A DNA stretch of 64,000 nucleotides from Amborella trichopoda (GCF_000471905.2 NW_006497023.1:1321924-1385923); one strand, 5' to 3'. Shown: positions 1-11,819, counted from the stretch's first letter. Made by a program: numbers and translations. The notes: generated by a model not told the origin, from the sequence alone.

Positions 1-550
1 ACTTCTCTTCTTCTTCTCTCTTCACCGCCTTGAGCACTCTCACCACCGTGCTCACTTTCTCTTCTTCTTCTTTCTTCATCGTCTTGCGCACTCTCTCACC
101 ACCATGCGCACTTTCTCTTCTTCTTCTCTCTTCACCATCATGCGCACTCGCTCACCGCCATGCACACTCTCACCTCCGTGCGCACTCTCTCTTCTTCTTC
201 TCTCTTCACCGTCGTATGCACTCTCTCACCACCGTGCACACTTTCTCTTCTTCTTCTCTCTTCACCGCTTTACGCACTCTCTCACCGCCATGTGAACTTT
301 CTCTTCTTCTCTCTTCACCGTTGTGCCCACTCTCTTACCACTATGCACACTTTCTTTTTTTCTTCTCTTTTCACTGCCATGCACACTCTCTCTCCCCCGT
401 GCACACTTTTTGTTCTTCTTCTCTCTTTACCACCGTGGGCACTCTCTGACCGTCATGCACACTTTCTCTTCTTCTTCTCTCTTCGCCACCACACACACTC
501 TCTCACCGCCGTGCGTACTTTCTCTTGTTGGGAAAGTTTGGGTCGTTACA
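1..550 (-). repeat. Chromovirus LTR end carrying a 57-bp minisatellite
   Basis: The stretch is about nine degenerate copies of a roughly 57-bp CT-rich unit (core CACTTTCTCTTCTTCTTCTC, then CACTCTCTCACC). It ends in TTGGGAAAGTTTGGGTCGTTACA, closely matching the right edge of the LTR at 15190-17372 (GGGAAAGGTCTGGGTCGTCACA). That places the outer edge of a minus-oriented chromovirus LTR at 550, with the rest beyond the window start. No polypurine tract follows, so this is a solo LTR or the 5' LTR of an element lying to the left. Open frames in all three plus frames reflect the repeat period, which is a multiple of three, not coding. Confidence 0.6.
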
Positions 551-1171
551 CCCCCGGTCTTTGGGCTGGGTTTGAAGCCAACTCCTTCACTTTCTTGCTT
601 GATTGCACATGATCAAATGGTTCGGGTTGAAGACCCTCGGTTCGTCTCTTTGGCTTTAAAAAAGCTGTGCTTGTATGAGAAATTTGTTGGGATAAGGATG
701 AGTCGAGGTTGGGTGGGTTAAAAGCTTGTGAGGCTAGGCTTGATGGGTCGAGGTTGAGGGAAAACCCCTCAATAAAATCCGTGAGCCTTCCGGCATCACC
801 TCCTCTAGGAGGCAATACTGAAGACAGGACAAAGATATTAGGCACTAGGCCTAAGTACCCCAGAGACTTGTTAAGGGTGCTTGCTAGGTCTTACCCTGTC
901 GCGTGACCCAAGCGCAAGCCTCCTTAAAGAGTGAGGGCTAGATGGATTCAAGCTTGATAGATTGGGCTGGATGAGTTAAGGTCGTCGGAAAACCCCTCAT
1001 TAAATTTTGCAAGCTTTCTAGTGTCACTTTCCCTAGGAAGCAAAACCTGAGTCGGGATAAAGGTATTAGGCACTACGTCTAAGTACCCCGGAGACTTGTT
1101 AAGGGTGCCTATTGGGTCTTACCCTGTCGCGTGACCCATGCCTGTCTCCTTAAAGAGTGGGGGCTAGGTAG
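551..1171. repeat. 229-bp tandem duplication in unassigned sequence
   Basis: Two head-to-tail copies (about 731-945 and 961-1171) share TATTAGGCACTA, GACTTGTTAAGGGTGC and CTTACCCTGTCGCGTGACCC, with anchors 229 bp apart and roughly 75-80% identity by eye. No protein family is recognisable. It may be part of an unidentified retroelement. Positions 551-730 show nothing further. Confidence 0.6.
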
Positions 1172-1625
1172 AAGAATGGGCTAGGAAAGAAGTGAAATCA
1201 GAGAAGGGTGGAGAAGAGAGAGTAAGAGAGAAAAAAGAGAAGAAAGAGAGAGGGAGAGGAGAGAAAATAGGACTAAGAGAGAGAGAGGGAGAAGAAAGAA
1301 AAAGAGAGGGATAAGAGAAAAAGAGGGGGTAAGAGAGAAAGAGAAAGAGAGAGAAGAGAGAAAGAAAGAGTGAGAAGAGGGAGAGAATAAGGGGGGGAGA
1401 CCTGTGACTATGCCATCTGTGAGAGAAGAGAGAGAGATAGAGAGAGAAAAGGAAGGAAGAGAGAGTGGGAGACTGTTGGTTAGGTCGTCGGTGTGAGGGG
1501 GAAGAGAGGGGGGGAGAGAGGGAGAAAGATATAGAGAAGCGAGACCGGCAACTAAGCCGTTGGTGCGAAGAGAGAGAGAAGAAAGAGAGAGAGAGAAGAA
1601 GAGAGAGAGAGAGGAGAAACACCTA
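1164..1625. repeat. Purine (GA) tract, about 460 bp
   Basis: Almost pure A and G on the plus strand (GAGAGAAAGAGA), interrupted by short segments such as ACCTGTGACTATGCCATCTGTG that resemble the units interspersed in the GA tract at 22310-22960. An open frame on the minus strand here is Leu/Ser/Phe low complexity and is not a gene. Confidence 0.8.
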
Positions 1626-1940
1626 GATGGGAGAGATTAGTGGCGTGGGAGACCGACACTTAGGTTGAAGAGACCGACGGGTTGGGAGATCGACACCTTG
1701 AGAGGAGTATAGGTTGGTGTGGTGTAGGGGTTAGGTGATAGGGAGTACGAAGTAGGAAGTATGAGTATAAGGAGTAGAGAGTAGGGAGTATGGATTAGGG
1801 AGTAGGGGGTATGGATTAGGGAGTAGGGAGTATAGAGTAGTCTTCTAAAGGACGAATCGGGCTGACTAGTCGGTCCTGGCCCTATTCGATTAGTTGGACC
1901 AATTCTGACTAAATCAGTCGATTAGTGCCCCGATTGTTAT
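1626..1940. repeat. GTAGGGAGTATGGATTAG simple repeats and a GACTAGTCGG-type stretch
   Basis: From about 1735 to 1840 the sequence cycles through GGAGTAGGGAGTATGGATTA-like units. Positions 1845-1935 hold imperfect inverted copies of GACTAGTCGG and CGATTAGT, which could be the edge of a small DNA transposon or MITE, but no second terminus is visible. Confidence 0.4.
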
Positions 1941-2800
1941 TGAAAAATATAATTTGGGTAAAAAGATCCCAAAAAAATCCCAAAAACTGATTGTAAAAAA
2001 TTGAAAAACATGTTTAAAAGTTACATGTATTGTTTTTTATATTGTCACATAAAATAAGCAAAGAAAAAAAATGTTATAGGAACAATTGGGCTTCAGAGAA
2101 AGTTTTTATGCACTTGAAGCAATACCTTTTTAGTGAACTAGTAATTGAAGGAGATTACATAATATTACACAAGTTTGATACCTACTGCTGAACTATCCAA
2201 GAAAACTGAAAATGGGTTGACCTATTTATTCCGCAAAAAAAACGGTAGGACAACTTTGAAGCAATGGTCGCACTTTGGTCGCATACTAGTAGAAATTGAA
2301 TCCTGAATGAAGATACCAACAATTGAATTGATAAAATAAATTTAACAGAATGATTGACACAACGATTTTTATGCAAGACCATCAGTTTTTGATATAAGAA
2401 TATTATCACCATCCTTAGCTGTTTGACGAGAAATCATTAGGTTAAGGGCATGCCACTATGTTAAAGAGACATTTTCGTTCACTTTGAGGGCAGTTAAAGG
2501 TACGCCTCCTAGTCTCCTAATTTTGCATCGAATGACTAGGGGTGATTTTGACCATACTGTACAAAAAGTATAAGATTTTATTGTATACTTAAATGAGGAA
2601 AACATTTATAAAAGGTTGAGGTTCTAAACAATTAAATTATTGCACACCTAAAAATTCACTAGAAAATGTTGTTTCGATGCCAAAAAATCCTTAAATCAAT
2701 CATCTTGACCTCAAGATATATAAACATGAGAAAAAATGGATTTCTTTGTTATGCTTCATTTTTGACCTGCTTATATTCTCGAGGTGAATAAAGGGAGAGT
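1941..2800. other. AT-rich stretch with nothing recognisable
   Basis: No frame of gene-like composition, no terminal repeats and no match to the other repeats in this window. The longest minus-strand frame (2182-2412) has no recognisable motif. It is probably degraded transposon or LTR sequence. Confidence 0.3.
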
Positions 2801-4010
2801 CAATAGTAACCTGGTTCTGTCGGTACCAAAGACACCGCCAGACCATGGAAGTACTGCAAAGAAAAGCCTTAATCTGAGCAACTTCTAAAGAAGTATTGGA
2901 ACAACTTCAAAATGCATGAAAATAGTAGTGGACCCTACAACTACAGCCCTATTTTTTGGGTCTCAAAATAGTACCAAACCACCGCCATTAGATCCAAAAC
3001 GTCGAAAACTCCCAAGTACCAAATTTTGGCTCAATCGGATCCTCAGGGAGTATTATGGGCCTAACTTATCATAAAAGAGTGGGTTTTACACTATTATGTC
3101 GCAGTCTCAGCGGACTAGTTTCAATTTACAGAAATTGTGTCTTCTCATTTTTGGGAAGATTTTCAAATGATCATATCTTACTCTTTTTTATTTTAATTAA
3201 GCTCAAATTTGGACACGAGCTAGATCTTGTTGACCCGATCGTTTTGATTTAAGGCACGCATCTTGGCGTGACCTAAAGTGAGAGAATATCTAGAGAGAAG
3301 ATGTGCTCTGAAACATGAAAATGCATAATTTATACAAGAAAACATTCAAATCTTTGGAAGGCCATAGCTCAAGATCCTGATGCCAGATCATCGTAAATAC
3401 GGGTCTATTGCCACCGTGTGTCAAAGAGCTATAGTTTGGGACAAGTTTTATCTATGATCGGAAGTCAGATGATATAAATTTCAAGGTTGAAGAAAGGTAT
3501 ACTTTTTCGATCGAATTGCAAAGTTTATAAACTGGGTCGAATTTTAGGTTATTCCTAAAAATCCATTTCAAGACAATCAAAGGGTATCAAAACGTTCACT
3601 AAAGTACAAGCATTGATTCTATGACAATTGATCACCTGAATTACCATCGTAGGTGTTCGAAAAAGCTCTCGAAGATAAGCTAAGGCAAGAGGCCCCTCAT
3701 GGAGGGATGATTTTGCCATTTGCTGAAAATTACTGAAGGGTATTTTGGTCATTTGGTCCAAATACGTGATGAATATTTTAATTTAGTAATTTTATAATTT
3801 TCGAAAATTCTATGTACTTTTGAGCATTCCACCCCTGTTTAGTAGTTTCCCATGTCACTTGTATTGGGGTCTTTGACCTCTCTTTGAATTCGTGCTATTC
3901 ATTTGCAGCTTTTGAGCATTTTAGTGTGAATTTTAGTTCATTCTCTTTACTTTGCTCACACGCTCAAGACCAAAAGGAGAGGAGAGAAACCTTTGTCAGA
4001 GAGAGAAATA
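2801..4010 (+). repeat. Highly diverged Tat-type LTR related to the X LTRs
   Basis: Positions 2925-3060 align with the X_R LTR around 36575-36720: CCATTAGATCCAAAACGTCG against CCATTAGATCCCAAACGGTCG, followed by AAGTACCAAATTTTGGCT against GAGTCAAGTTTCGGCT. Around 3170-3300 the stretches CATATCTTACTC, CTCAAATTTGGACACGAGC and AGAGAGAAGATG also follow the X LTR order. Near 3955-4000 CACACGCTCAAGACCAAAAG then GA-rich sequence matches the X LTR segment just before its CT tract. Orientation is plus. Termini are not defined. It is much older, or a different subfamily, than X_L and X_R. Confidence 0.5.
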
Positions 4011-5090
4011 CCCTAGACCGTCATACACCACAACCCATTCCCTACTCCACCCTAGCTCATTTCGTACACCATACACCCCCCTAGGACCACCATACCCTAC
4101 ACCTCATCCCATACCCGTACACCACACCTTACACTTAAACCCTAACCTTCTCTCTCACGTGCATTCAAGGAGACTCATGGAGGTGTACCTAGGCACACAC
4201 ACACACCATAGGTCTACTCTCTCTCCTCGCTTTCCTTCTTTCTCCCCTTTCCTTCTCGCTCATTCTTCTCTCTCTTACATACACAAGCTCAGGGCGAGCC
4301 CATGCATTCCTGTCTTTATTTCTTCCTTCTCTTTCTTCCTCTCTCATTCTTTCTTGCTTGAGGGCACAGACCCGCGCTTAGGGCGGGCCTAGTTCCCTTC
4401 TTTGCTTCTATCATCTCTTCTGCCCTCGCTCTACGCGCACACTTCTATCTGCGCTCTACGTACACCCTTCTACCCACGCTCCACATGCACCCTTCTGCCC
4501 GTGCTCTGCGTACACTCTCATACCCGTGCTCTCTACGTGCATTCGTTCCCGCCCTCTACGCACACTCATTTCCTCGTCCTTTACGTACCCTCGTACCCAC
4601 GCTCTTTGTGCAGACCGTACCCATGCTCTATGTGCACTCATACCCATGCTATACATGCACTCGTACTTGCACCCTCCACATGCCCTCGTACTCGCGCTCT
4701 CTACGTGCACTCATACTTGCACTCTACGCGCACTTGTACCTGTGCCCTCGTACCCGCTCTCTCTACAGTGCACCACCCTACATGCGCTCTTTGCAGTGAA
4801 CTCGTACCCACTCTCTCTATAGCACCCTCGTACCAGCGTCCTCTGTGCACCCTCGTACCTGCACTTAGTTCAGTGCACCTCCACTTGCGCTCAACTCTGT
4901 GCATCTCCACATGCGCCTATGCCATCACTCACCCACGTCCCTCTCTCACACCTGTACATTTATTTTTTCTCATCTTCTTCTACATATTCTTACCCCTTTT
5001 ACCCATTTTTGCACTTGCACCTAACCATCCATATTTGTCATTCTATCCCTTTATCTCATTTATTGCTTCTCTCATCGTTGAAAACGCTTA
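4011..5090 (+). repeat. CT/AC-rich run and CTCTACGTGCAC minisatellite
   Basis: After a CA/CT-rich run, 4425-4915 consists of many degenerate 24-30 bp units with core CTCTACGTGCACTCGTACC. The array sits where the X LTRs carry their own CT tract and minisatellite, so it is probably the 3' part of the diverged LTR to its left. Long frames on both strands (for example 4402-5091 plus) are products of the repeat and should not be annotated as proteins. Confidence 0.6.
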
Positions 5091-5673
5091 ACCTGGGGAC
5101 ATTCTGAGATAATATTTTAGAGTCCTAATTATGTGATTGATGCTCTAACTACCTTGTCGTACAATGAATTGTGTTCGTAAGAGGCATTGTTGCTCTTGCA
5201 CTCATTTACTCGAGTTGTAGTCGTCCTAAGTTAGTTTTTCTTAGAACTTTGACTCTCGAACTACTCTAACTACCCTGTCATATATGTTCAAGTTGTGAGA
5301 TACTTTTTCTTCTCACCTTTTTCTAAACCATCTTAGAGTAGCTCATTCAGTAAGAGGTACGTTCAAGAGAAGTCTACACAAGGTTCATTGGTAGTTTATT
5401 GAAAGAAGAGTATAAGACGAGATATTGACGATCGAGAGGGAGCTGTGTCCAAACCGAGCTGTTAGATAGCCAGAGGGCTCTCGTGAATTGATCTAGGAGG
5501 GTACTTGCTTGGCCTTATCCCACGAACCTAACCACAATGAGGTAGGTGAAATTGTTCATCTTTTAACCATTATTTCAAAATCCTCTCACAAGTTGGACAC
5601 ACCTATCCGCAAAGGTAACACCATGAGGTGCGTGAGCGACCCTCTTGAGGCCAAGCGATTGCTCGAGAGGGGG
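5091..5673. other. Unassigned sequence abutting LTR1
   Basis: The text reads like an LTR R/U5 end (CTCTAACTACCTTGTCGTAC, AGAGGTACGTTCAAGAGAAG), but no partner copy is in the window. The last bases before LTR1 are GGGGG (5669-5673), the left flank of that insertion. Confidence 0.3.
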
Positions 5674-8519
5674 TGTCATGACCCCGCCCCCGACCGCCGT
5701 ACCGCAAGCGATGGACGTGATCGAGCGCGGGTTTGTGATTCTGATGTAGTGTCTATTAATTAGGTCGGGGTGAACTCAACGGCACTATTTCGATAATCAA
5801 AGCAAATCATGGAAAGATAAATACATCAATAATTCTAAATACAGGGCAAGTTATTAATTTGAAGCTCCATATATTAATCAAAAGGGCATTGCATAACTTT
5901 CTTCCAAAAATATTACAATCAAATCTAGGGCATCAGGGCCCAGAGTTACAGGTTCATGCAATAAACAAAATCTAGGACTGGACTTCCCAACCACATACAA
6001 GATTTAGATCCCGCCTCCAAGATGTCTAGCTTCAACTTCTTGCAAGAATCTCTGTTGCTCCAACTTTTGACCTGTTATTATCAGTCTACAAGGAGGAGAG
6101 AAAGAAAAGGGGTGAGCTAAACAACGCAGTAAGTAGGTCTAAGTGCTATGCATCAATAATAAGCCTACTCATGAATCATAAACAATTTACTTAACTATAT
6201 AGAATTTCAATGCAGTGGTCATAAGAATCAATTGTCAAATCAGTGCATAATAGAGGCCCACTCCCTAGCTCACTTACTCCCATAATAGAGGCCCTATCCA
6301 TCGAGCTAAGCCAATCCTATTGCTTAGGACCTCTACTATCTCCCAGGAGGGAGGGCAATGACAAGTGGGTGAATCCACTTCGTAATACCCTCATACTCAC
6401 ACACGTAACCCTGAACGCAAATTGGGGGTTCGATAGGCACTTACCTTGCAAGGCGTCAGTCACTAGTCTCATCTCAGTAAATCTCGGGGGGTGCGACCCT
6501 TCCATTTTAGTTTCCCCTAACTGTATCCTATCATTCAGCATGTTAGGGAATATAGCTGGCATCACTTTCTTCAGTATAGCTGCCTCCACCACCGATGGGT
6601 GCCCCAATGCTTAGTGGGTAGCATCAGTAGAACAGTATCAGTAAAACAATATACACTACCGATAGGTACCCGATCGCGTAGTGGTTATTATCACAGCATC
6701 TTATCATGCTCAAGCATTCAGTTCATTCATGTTAAATCGATGCTCTATGATAGACAATTGTGACAAGACAATTTCAATTTTCATCACGCAAGGCTTGGGT
6801 CTTACTCAAAAATATCCAGCAGTCATAGAATATTATAGCATTTAGCATAAAGCATCCATAACATGAGCTATTACATGGCGTTTACGCTTAAACATCATCA
6901 GTAGCATCGCGACACTTATCATGTGATATTTGTCATGAAATCATCACATTAATATTGCACTTATCAATCATCACATATCGCATGGTTGCATGGCACTGTC
7001 CTCACAATACGATAGTATTCACATGAAGATTTTCCACCTAACACTCACACTTATCACTTATCAAAGATAACACAGTGGACAATGATATGCCCCTGCATTT
7101 CAGGGCATAACTCTTAATCTGTGGGGAATTTCAACGAAACATGCAACTTTAAGCTTATTCATTGATCTTTCAAATTGTAGCAGCTTGAAAACATTTGGAC
7201 ATTGTTTGATAGGCAAAAAATGCGGCATAAAAAGAGTCACCGTTGCTGGAATTTACAGCGACTATGGGCAGTGACATGCCTCAACATTTTGGGGCATATC
7301 TTTAAATCCATGCAAAATTTTAGCATAGTGTAAAAAGAAAACTTAAAATAGACACGCATATCTTTCATTCGAGACTGATTTGGACACCGTTTGGTCACCG
7401 AAAAGCTCTAAGAAAAGACTCTCAGTTGCTGAAAAATCGCTTTTTATCCCACGTTTTAACATGCTATCCCAATGATACACACCATTTCACAAGCCAAAAT
7501 AAAAGCCAGCACAAGCCTTAATCCTGTCAAACAAATTAAGCAAGTTTTACAAGGAAACTACTCTATAAATTTATCAAGTTGATTCCTCAATGCTCAATCA
7601 CTCATTCACGCCCATTTTTAATCCGTTTATAGTCATACACCTCCTTCTATCGTTTTGCTCTACATATCAACTTAAATTTAAATCCTATGAACTGAAATGA
7701 TGCACGACACTTACCCACTTACAGGTCCGTCACGATGTCTCCAAACTCCACTCACGGGTCTCCTCACGCTTCACGAGGTGGCCTCCTTCAAGTCTTCCAC
7801 AGACAGGCTTCTCAAGGTAGCAGTCAACTCCCACTAAGTCTGCAAATGAGGGAGACGCCGTTGGCAAGGGGAGGATAGGGGCTTATGTACCCATGGTGGT
7901 TGAAAAACACTGTGGTTGCTGTTGTCATGCCCTGTGCTGTCAGATACGGCATGGCGTTGATAGGTACGGTGTGGCATTGGCTTGTACAGCGACCATACGG
8001 TTGACCAAAACACCCACGGCGCCACTTTCATTTCACGCACGATGTTGCTCATTTGTTGCTTTCACAAGCGGCAATGCTACAGATGGCACTACTCCAAGTT
8101 CATGCGCGGCGATGCTTCAGACAGTGCTACACTCGCGGCGATGCCTTTCACGCGCGATGTTGCTCTCTCTTTTCTTCTGTCACAGCCGACGTTAGGCCTC
8201 TTCCACAGACAACGATGCTCCTTACACACGACGATGCTCCTCTCTATCTTCAGGTATGGCACTGACTTTTCAAGTGCGACGCTAACTTTTCACTTGTGGC
8301 GCTGACGTTTTTCTCTCCTTCTCTTCGTAGACGACGCTGGGTCTCCTGCACGTGGCGTTACCACCAGCACATGCGACGATGTGAAAATGGCGTTGCCCAC
8401 ATTCACACACAGCTCTACCCCATTACACGCGAGGCAATGCTCCAAACGGCGCTAGGCCTCTGTTTCACCCTCCATCGTCGCGCGCATCCTTGAACTAGGA
8501 GAAAATTGTGGTCTTTACA
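5674..8519 (-). repeat. LTR1 (3' LTR of chromovirus A), 2846 bp
   Basis: Bounded by TGTCATGACC at the left and GTCTTTACA at the right, immediately followed by TCATCCCCCCC, the complement of a polypurine tract. On the minus strand it runs TGTAAAGACC to GGTCATGACA, the TG...CA form of LTRs. The segment 6300-6470 (CTAAGCCAATCCTATTGCTTAG, GACAAGTG, GGGGGTTCGATAGGCA) is homologous to 15862-16010 in LTR2, which identifies it as the same LTR family. Frames on both strands in 6243-6614 are not coding. Confidence 0.8.
7840..8490 (-). repeat. GC-rich degenerate minisatellite inside LTR1
   Basis: Irregular 30-45 bp units built around GCGACGATGCTCC, CGGCGATGCTTC and ACGGCGCTAGGCCTC. The equivalent place in LTR2 (17040-17335) holds units around AGCCGGCGCTGAGC. 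Overlapping plus-strand frames here are repeat artefacts. Confidence 0.55.
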
Positions 8520-8535
8520 TCATCCCCCCCTTAAA
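8520..8535 (-). other. Polypurine tract of chromovirus A
   Basis: Minus strand reads TTAAGGGGGGGATGA directly before the LTR start TGTAAAG. This is the plus-strand primer site of reverse transcription and fixes the orientation of the element as minus. Confidence 0.75.
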
Positions 8536-8564
8536 AGGATTTTCTCCCCAAACTCATAGTCATG

Positions 8565-9945
8565 TCAATAAAAAAGGTTGGGGTATTTCTCATGGATTTC
8601 ATCCTCCCGTTCCCATGTTGATTCAACTCTTGAGTGATACTGCCATTGCATTTGAACCAAGGGAATTTTTTTATTGCTTAACACTTGTATTCTCCGGTCT
8701 AATATCCCAACTGGCCGTTCAACATAGGTTAAATCCTCATTGAGTGGGATTGGTTTGTATTCCAAGACATGGGATGGGTCAGGTTGATATTTCCTTAGCA
8801 AAGATACATGAAAGATATTGTGAATATTGGCCATTTCAGGTGGCAGGGCAAGTCAGTACACCATGTTCCCAACCTTCCAGAGTTTCGAAAGGCCCAATAT
8901 ACCGCGGGCTCAACTTTCCCTTTTTACCAAATCTCGTAATACCCTTTGTCGGTGATATCTTCAAGAAGATCCGATCATCTACTTCAAATTCGAGGTCTCT
9001 CCTGCATTTGTTCGCATAACTCTTTTGCCGACTTTAGGCTGTCTTGAGCCTCTCTCTAACTAACGCAATCTTCTCAGAAGTTATCTGAACTATTTCATGC
9101 CCCAGTAATTTCCTCTCTCCCACCTCATCCCAGTAGATGGGCGATTTACATTTCCTCCGGTATAGGGCCTCATATGGTGCCATCTGGATGTTAACTTGAA
9201 AGCTATTGTTATAAGCAAACTCTATCAGGGGCAGATGGTCCTCCCAGTTTCCTTTAAAATTAGTGACACATGCCCTTAGCATATCTTCCAGTGTTTGAAT
9301 GGTCCTTTCTGATTGCCCATCTGTCTGGGGATAAAATGCGGTGTTGAAGGTATGTTTGGTCCCCAAAGCTGATTGTAGGCCAGCCCAAAATTTAGAGGTA
9401 AACCTAGTGTCTCTGTAGGACACAATGCTGATGCGTACACCGTGTAATCTTACAATTTCTATGATGTACAACTAGGCCAGCTTATCCAGGGTATAAGTCA
9501 TGTGGACTGGTAATAAATGAGCGGCCTTAGTTAATCGGTCCACAATGACCTAGATACTATCAAATCCTGCACGTGACCTGGGCAGTCTAGAAACAAAATC
9601 CATTGTTAAGTGTTCCCACTTCCACTCTGGTATGGGTAAGGGCTGCAACAGTCCGACAGGTTTCTGATGTTCCGCTTTCACTTACTGACATGTTAAGCAC
9701 TTAATGGCAAACTGAGCCACATCTCTCTTTATGTTGTTCCATCAGAAGGTATTTTTCAGATCCTGGTACATCTTTGTACTCCCAGGGTGTACCGTGTAGC
9801 GTGAATGGTGTGCTTCTTCCAGAACAACCTTTTTTACACTATCGTTATTAGGAACACACACTCGGCCCCTGAACCTCAACATCTCATTACTGTCCAAGGT
9901 GAAATCCTCTTTTTCCTCCATTTTCATTTCTTCACGAACCTTCAT
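8565..9945 (-). pseudogene. Chromovirus A integrase with C-terminal chromodomain
   Basis: Fossil integrase. Visible parts in protein order are: zinc-binding [18 protein letters not shown]; the catalytic core (FYPQTDGQSERTIQTLEDML, the region of the last Asp/Glu of the catalytic triad); and after the core NIFHVSLLRKYQPDPSHV followed by a chromodomain (IPLVQMQWQYHSRVESTWE). An integrase-linked chromodomain is the defining mark of plant chromoviruses, and this arrangement with an initiator-Met primer site in its relatives points to the Tekay (Del) clade. In live relatives the domain directs integration to heterochromatin. Confidence 0.8.
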
Positions 9946-9963
9946 GAGCTGAGGATCTTCTTT

Positions 9964-11650
9964 TTATGCTACTTGGATTTGTTGAAAGAGCTGCGGCTCT
10001 ACCCTTACACACGAAAGTACACTGACCCCATTGTCGAGGGGTAGAGTCAGGCGCCACTCCATTGTATCCTCTAGCAATTTCATCTCTCGAACCATCAGGT
10101 GTGCCACTGAGACTACAACTTTTTGACTTAGGGTATCGGCTACTACGTTAGTTTTGCTTGGGTGGTAATCAATTGTATGGTGGTAATCAATTGTACAATC
10201 GTAATCATTTAAAAAGTCCATCCATCTTCTTTGCCTCATATTCAACTCCTTTTGGGAAAATAGGTACTTGAGGCTCTTATGATATGTGAACACCTTAAAT
10301 CGGGCCTCATAGAGATAGTGGCTCCAGATTTTTAACACAAACACTATGGCTGCAAGCTCCAAGTCATGCGTTGGATAGTTCTGTTCATACGGTTTCAATT
10401 GTCTGGAGGCATATGCAATGACCTTGCCTCTTTGCATAAGTACACCCCCGAGTCCTTTTATGGGATGCATCAGTATAAACCACAAAGTCTTTATCCCCTT
10501 TGGGCAAGGCTAGTATTGGGGTTGTGTTTAATCTCCTCTCAAGTTCCTGAAAACTTTTCTCGCAGTCATCTGACTACAAAAATCTCATATTCTTCTGAGT
10601 CAGCCGAGTAAGGGGAAGCACTATTTTCAAGAATAGCAACGATAGTATCCTACTAACTCTAGAAAGCTGCAATCTTCGGTTACATTTGTTGGTCTCTCCC
10701 ACTTAAGCACTGCTTCAATCTTAGAGGGATTTACCGTGATCCCATCCCTTGCAATAATGTGACCAAGGAAGGCTACACTAGGGAGCCAAAATTCTCTCTT
10801 GCGTAGTTTGGCGTACAATCTTTCTGACCTCAGAGTTTGCAAGACGGTTCTCAGATGTTGCTCATGCAGTTCCCAACTCTTCGAATACACCAAAATATCA
10901 TCAATAAAAACTACTACAAAATCATCTAGGAAAGGTCAAAACATCTATTCATCAAATCCATGAACACCGTAGGGGCATTGGTTAACCCGAACGGCATTAC
11001 AAGAAACTCGTAGTGGCCGTATTGAGTTCTAAAGGCAGTCTTCGGGACATCTTCCTCCTTAATTCGCAGTTGGTGATACCCCGATCGGAGGTCAATCTTT
11101 GAAAACAGTTGACCCCCCTGGGCTGATCAAAGAGGTCATCAATTCTAGGCAGAGGATACCTATTCTTCACCGCCTCTTGGTTCAACTGCCTATAGTCAAT
11201 ACATAGCCTGAGGGATCCATCATTCTTCTTCACAAATAGGACAGGTGCATCCCAGGGTGACACGCTAGGTCGAATGAACCCTTATCCAACAATTCTTGCA
11301 ACTGTTCTTTTAATTCCTTCAACTCTGCTAGGGGCATTCTATACAGAGCTTTAGAGATGGGAACCATGCCCGGGGCTACATCTATCTCAAATTAAATTTC
11401 CCTCGTTGGAGGTAGGGAGGGCAACTCTTTTGGGAATACCTCAGGGTACTCTCTAGCGACCGATATTTCTTCTAGTTGGGTTTGGACACCCCCGTTCTCT
11501 ACTACATAAGTCAGATACCCATCACATTTCCTAGCCAGGAGGTGAGATGTTCAGAGGGCAGAAATAAGGTGCAGAGGAGGAAAATCCCTAGTGCCCTCAA
11601 AGTGCAATTCTGTTGGGTCAGGACTTTTAAAGGTTACCATCAAAGGCCAG
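9964..11650 (-). pseudogene. Chromovirus A RNase H, reverse transcriptase and protease edge
   Basis: RNase H is recognised by [20 protein letters not shown] and [20 protein letters not shown] (about 9964-10590). Reverse transcriptase is recognised by [20 protein letters not shown] and [13 protein letters not shown] and by a FIDDILVYS-type catalytic box near 10880-10920 (about 10620-11350). To the right, 11400-11640 aligns with the protease-RT linker of element C at 20280-20480. Degenerate; several breaks. Confidence 0.75.
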
Positions 11651-11789
11651 CCCTTTGGTGTCAACTACATGAGCAGTTCTCAAATTGCCACCCTGCATGC
11701 TCACCCAATTGCTGGTGGGTCCGCCACCAGTCACAAGCTCAAAAGTGGCTCTAACACCACCCCTTCTCTTCCCATGGCCTGTTCTTCTA
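11651..11789. other. Short non-matching patch at the A/B boundary
   Basis: About 140 bp (with GGTGGGTCCGCCACCAG) that does not align with the corresponding part of element C on either side. It marks the joint between chromovirus A and chromovirus B and may be filler from a recombination event. Confidence 0.4.
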
Positions 11790-11819
11790 ATCCCTCCATC
11801 TTAATGGGTAGCACAGGTA

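Larger units (their letters stand above)
5674..11650 (-). mobile_element. Chromovirus A: 3' portion of a Tekay-like Ty3/gypsy element
   Basis: Reading on the minus strand from the right: edge of protease, reverse transcriptase, RNase H, integrase with zinc finger, chromodomain, polypurine tract, 3' LTR (LTR1). Its gag and 5' LTR are not present; near 11.65-11.79 kb it gives way to a second element (B) that restarts in integrase. A belongs to the same broad family as B and C but is a visibly more diverged subfamily, and its LTR matches theirs only in patches. It is a fossil with multiple breaks. Confidence 0.8.

Noticed and set aside
30-612. Overlapping long frames in three plus frames
   Set aside because: They arise from a 57-bp minisatellite whose period is a multiple of three; composition is Leu/Ser/His low complexity and there is no gene signal.
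1164-1622. 152-residue minus-strand frame rich in Leu, Ser and Phe
   Set aside because: It translates a GA tract; no domain, no conservation.
1845-1935. MITE with GACTAGTCGG inverted repeats
   Set aside because: Only one imperfect edge is visible, with no second terminus or target-site duplication.
2182-2412. 76-residue minus-strand frame
   Set aside because: AT-rich, no recognisable motif, no start context; treated as noise.
4402-5091. 229-residue frame with regular Cys/His/Tyr/Pro spacing, at first sight like a secreted repeat protein
   Set aside because: The spacing follows the 24-30 bp minisatellite, frames on both strands are open, and there is no signal peptide or start context.
6243-6614. 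Plus- and minus-strand frames overlapping in LTR1
   Set aside because: The segment is conserved with LTR2 at DNA level without keeping either frame.
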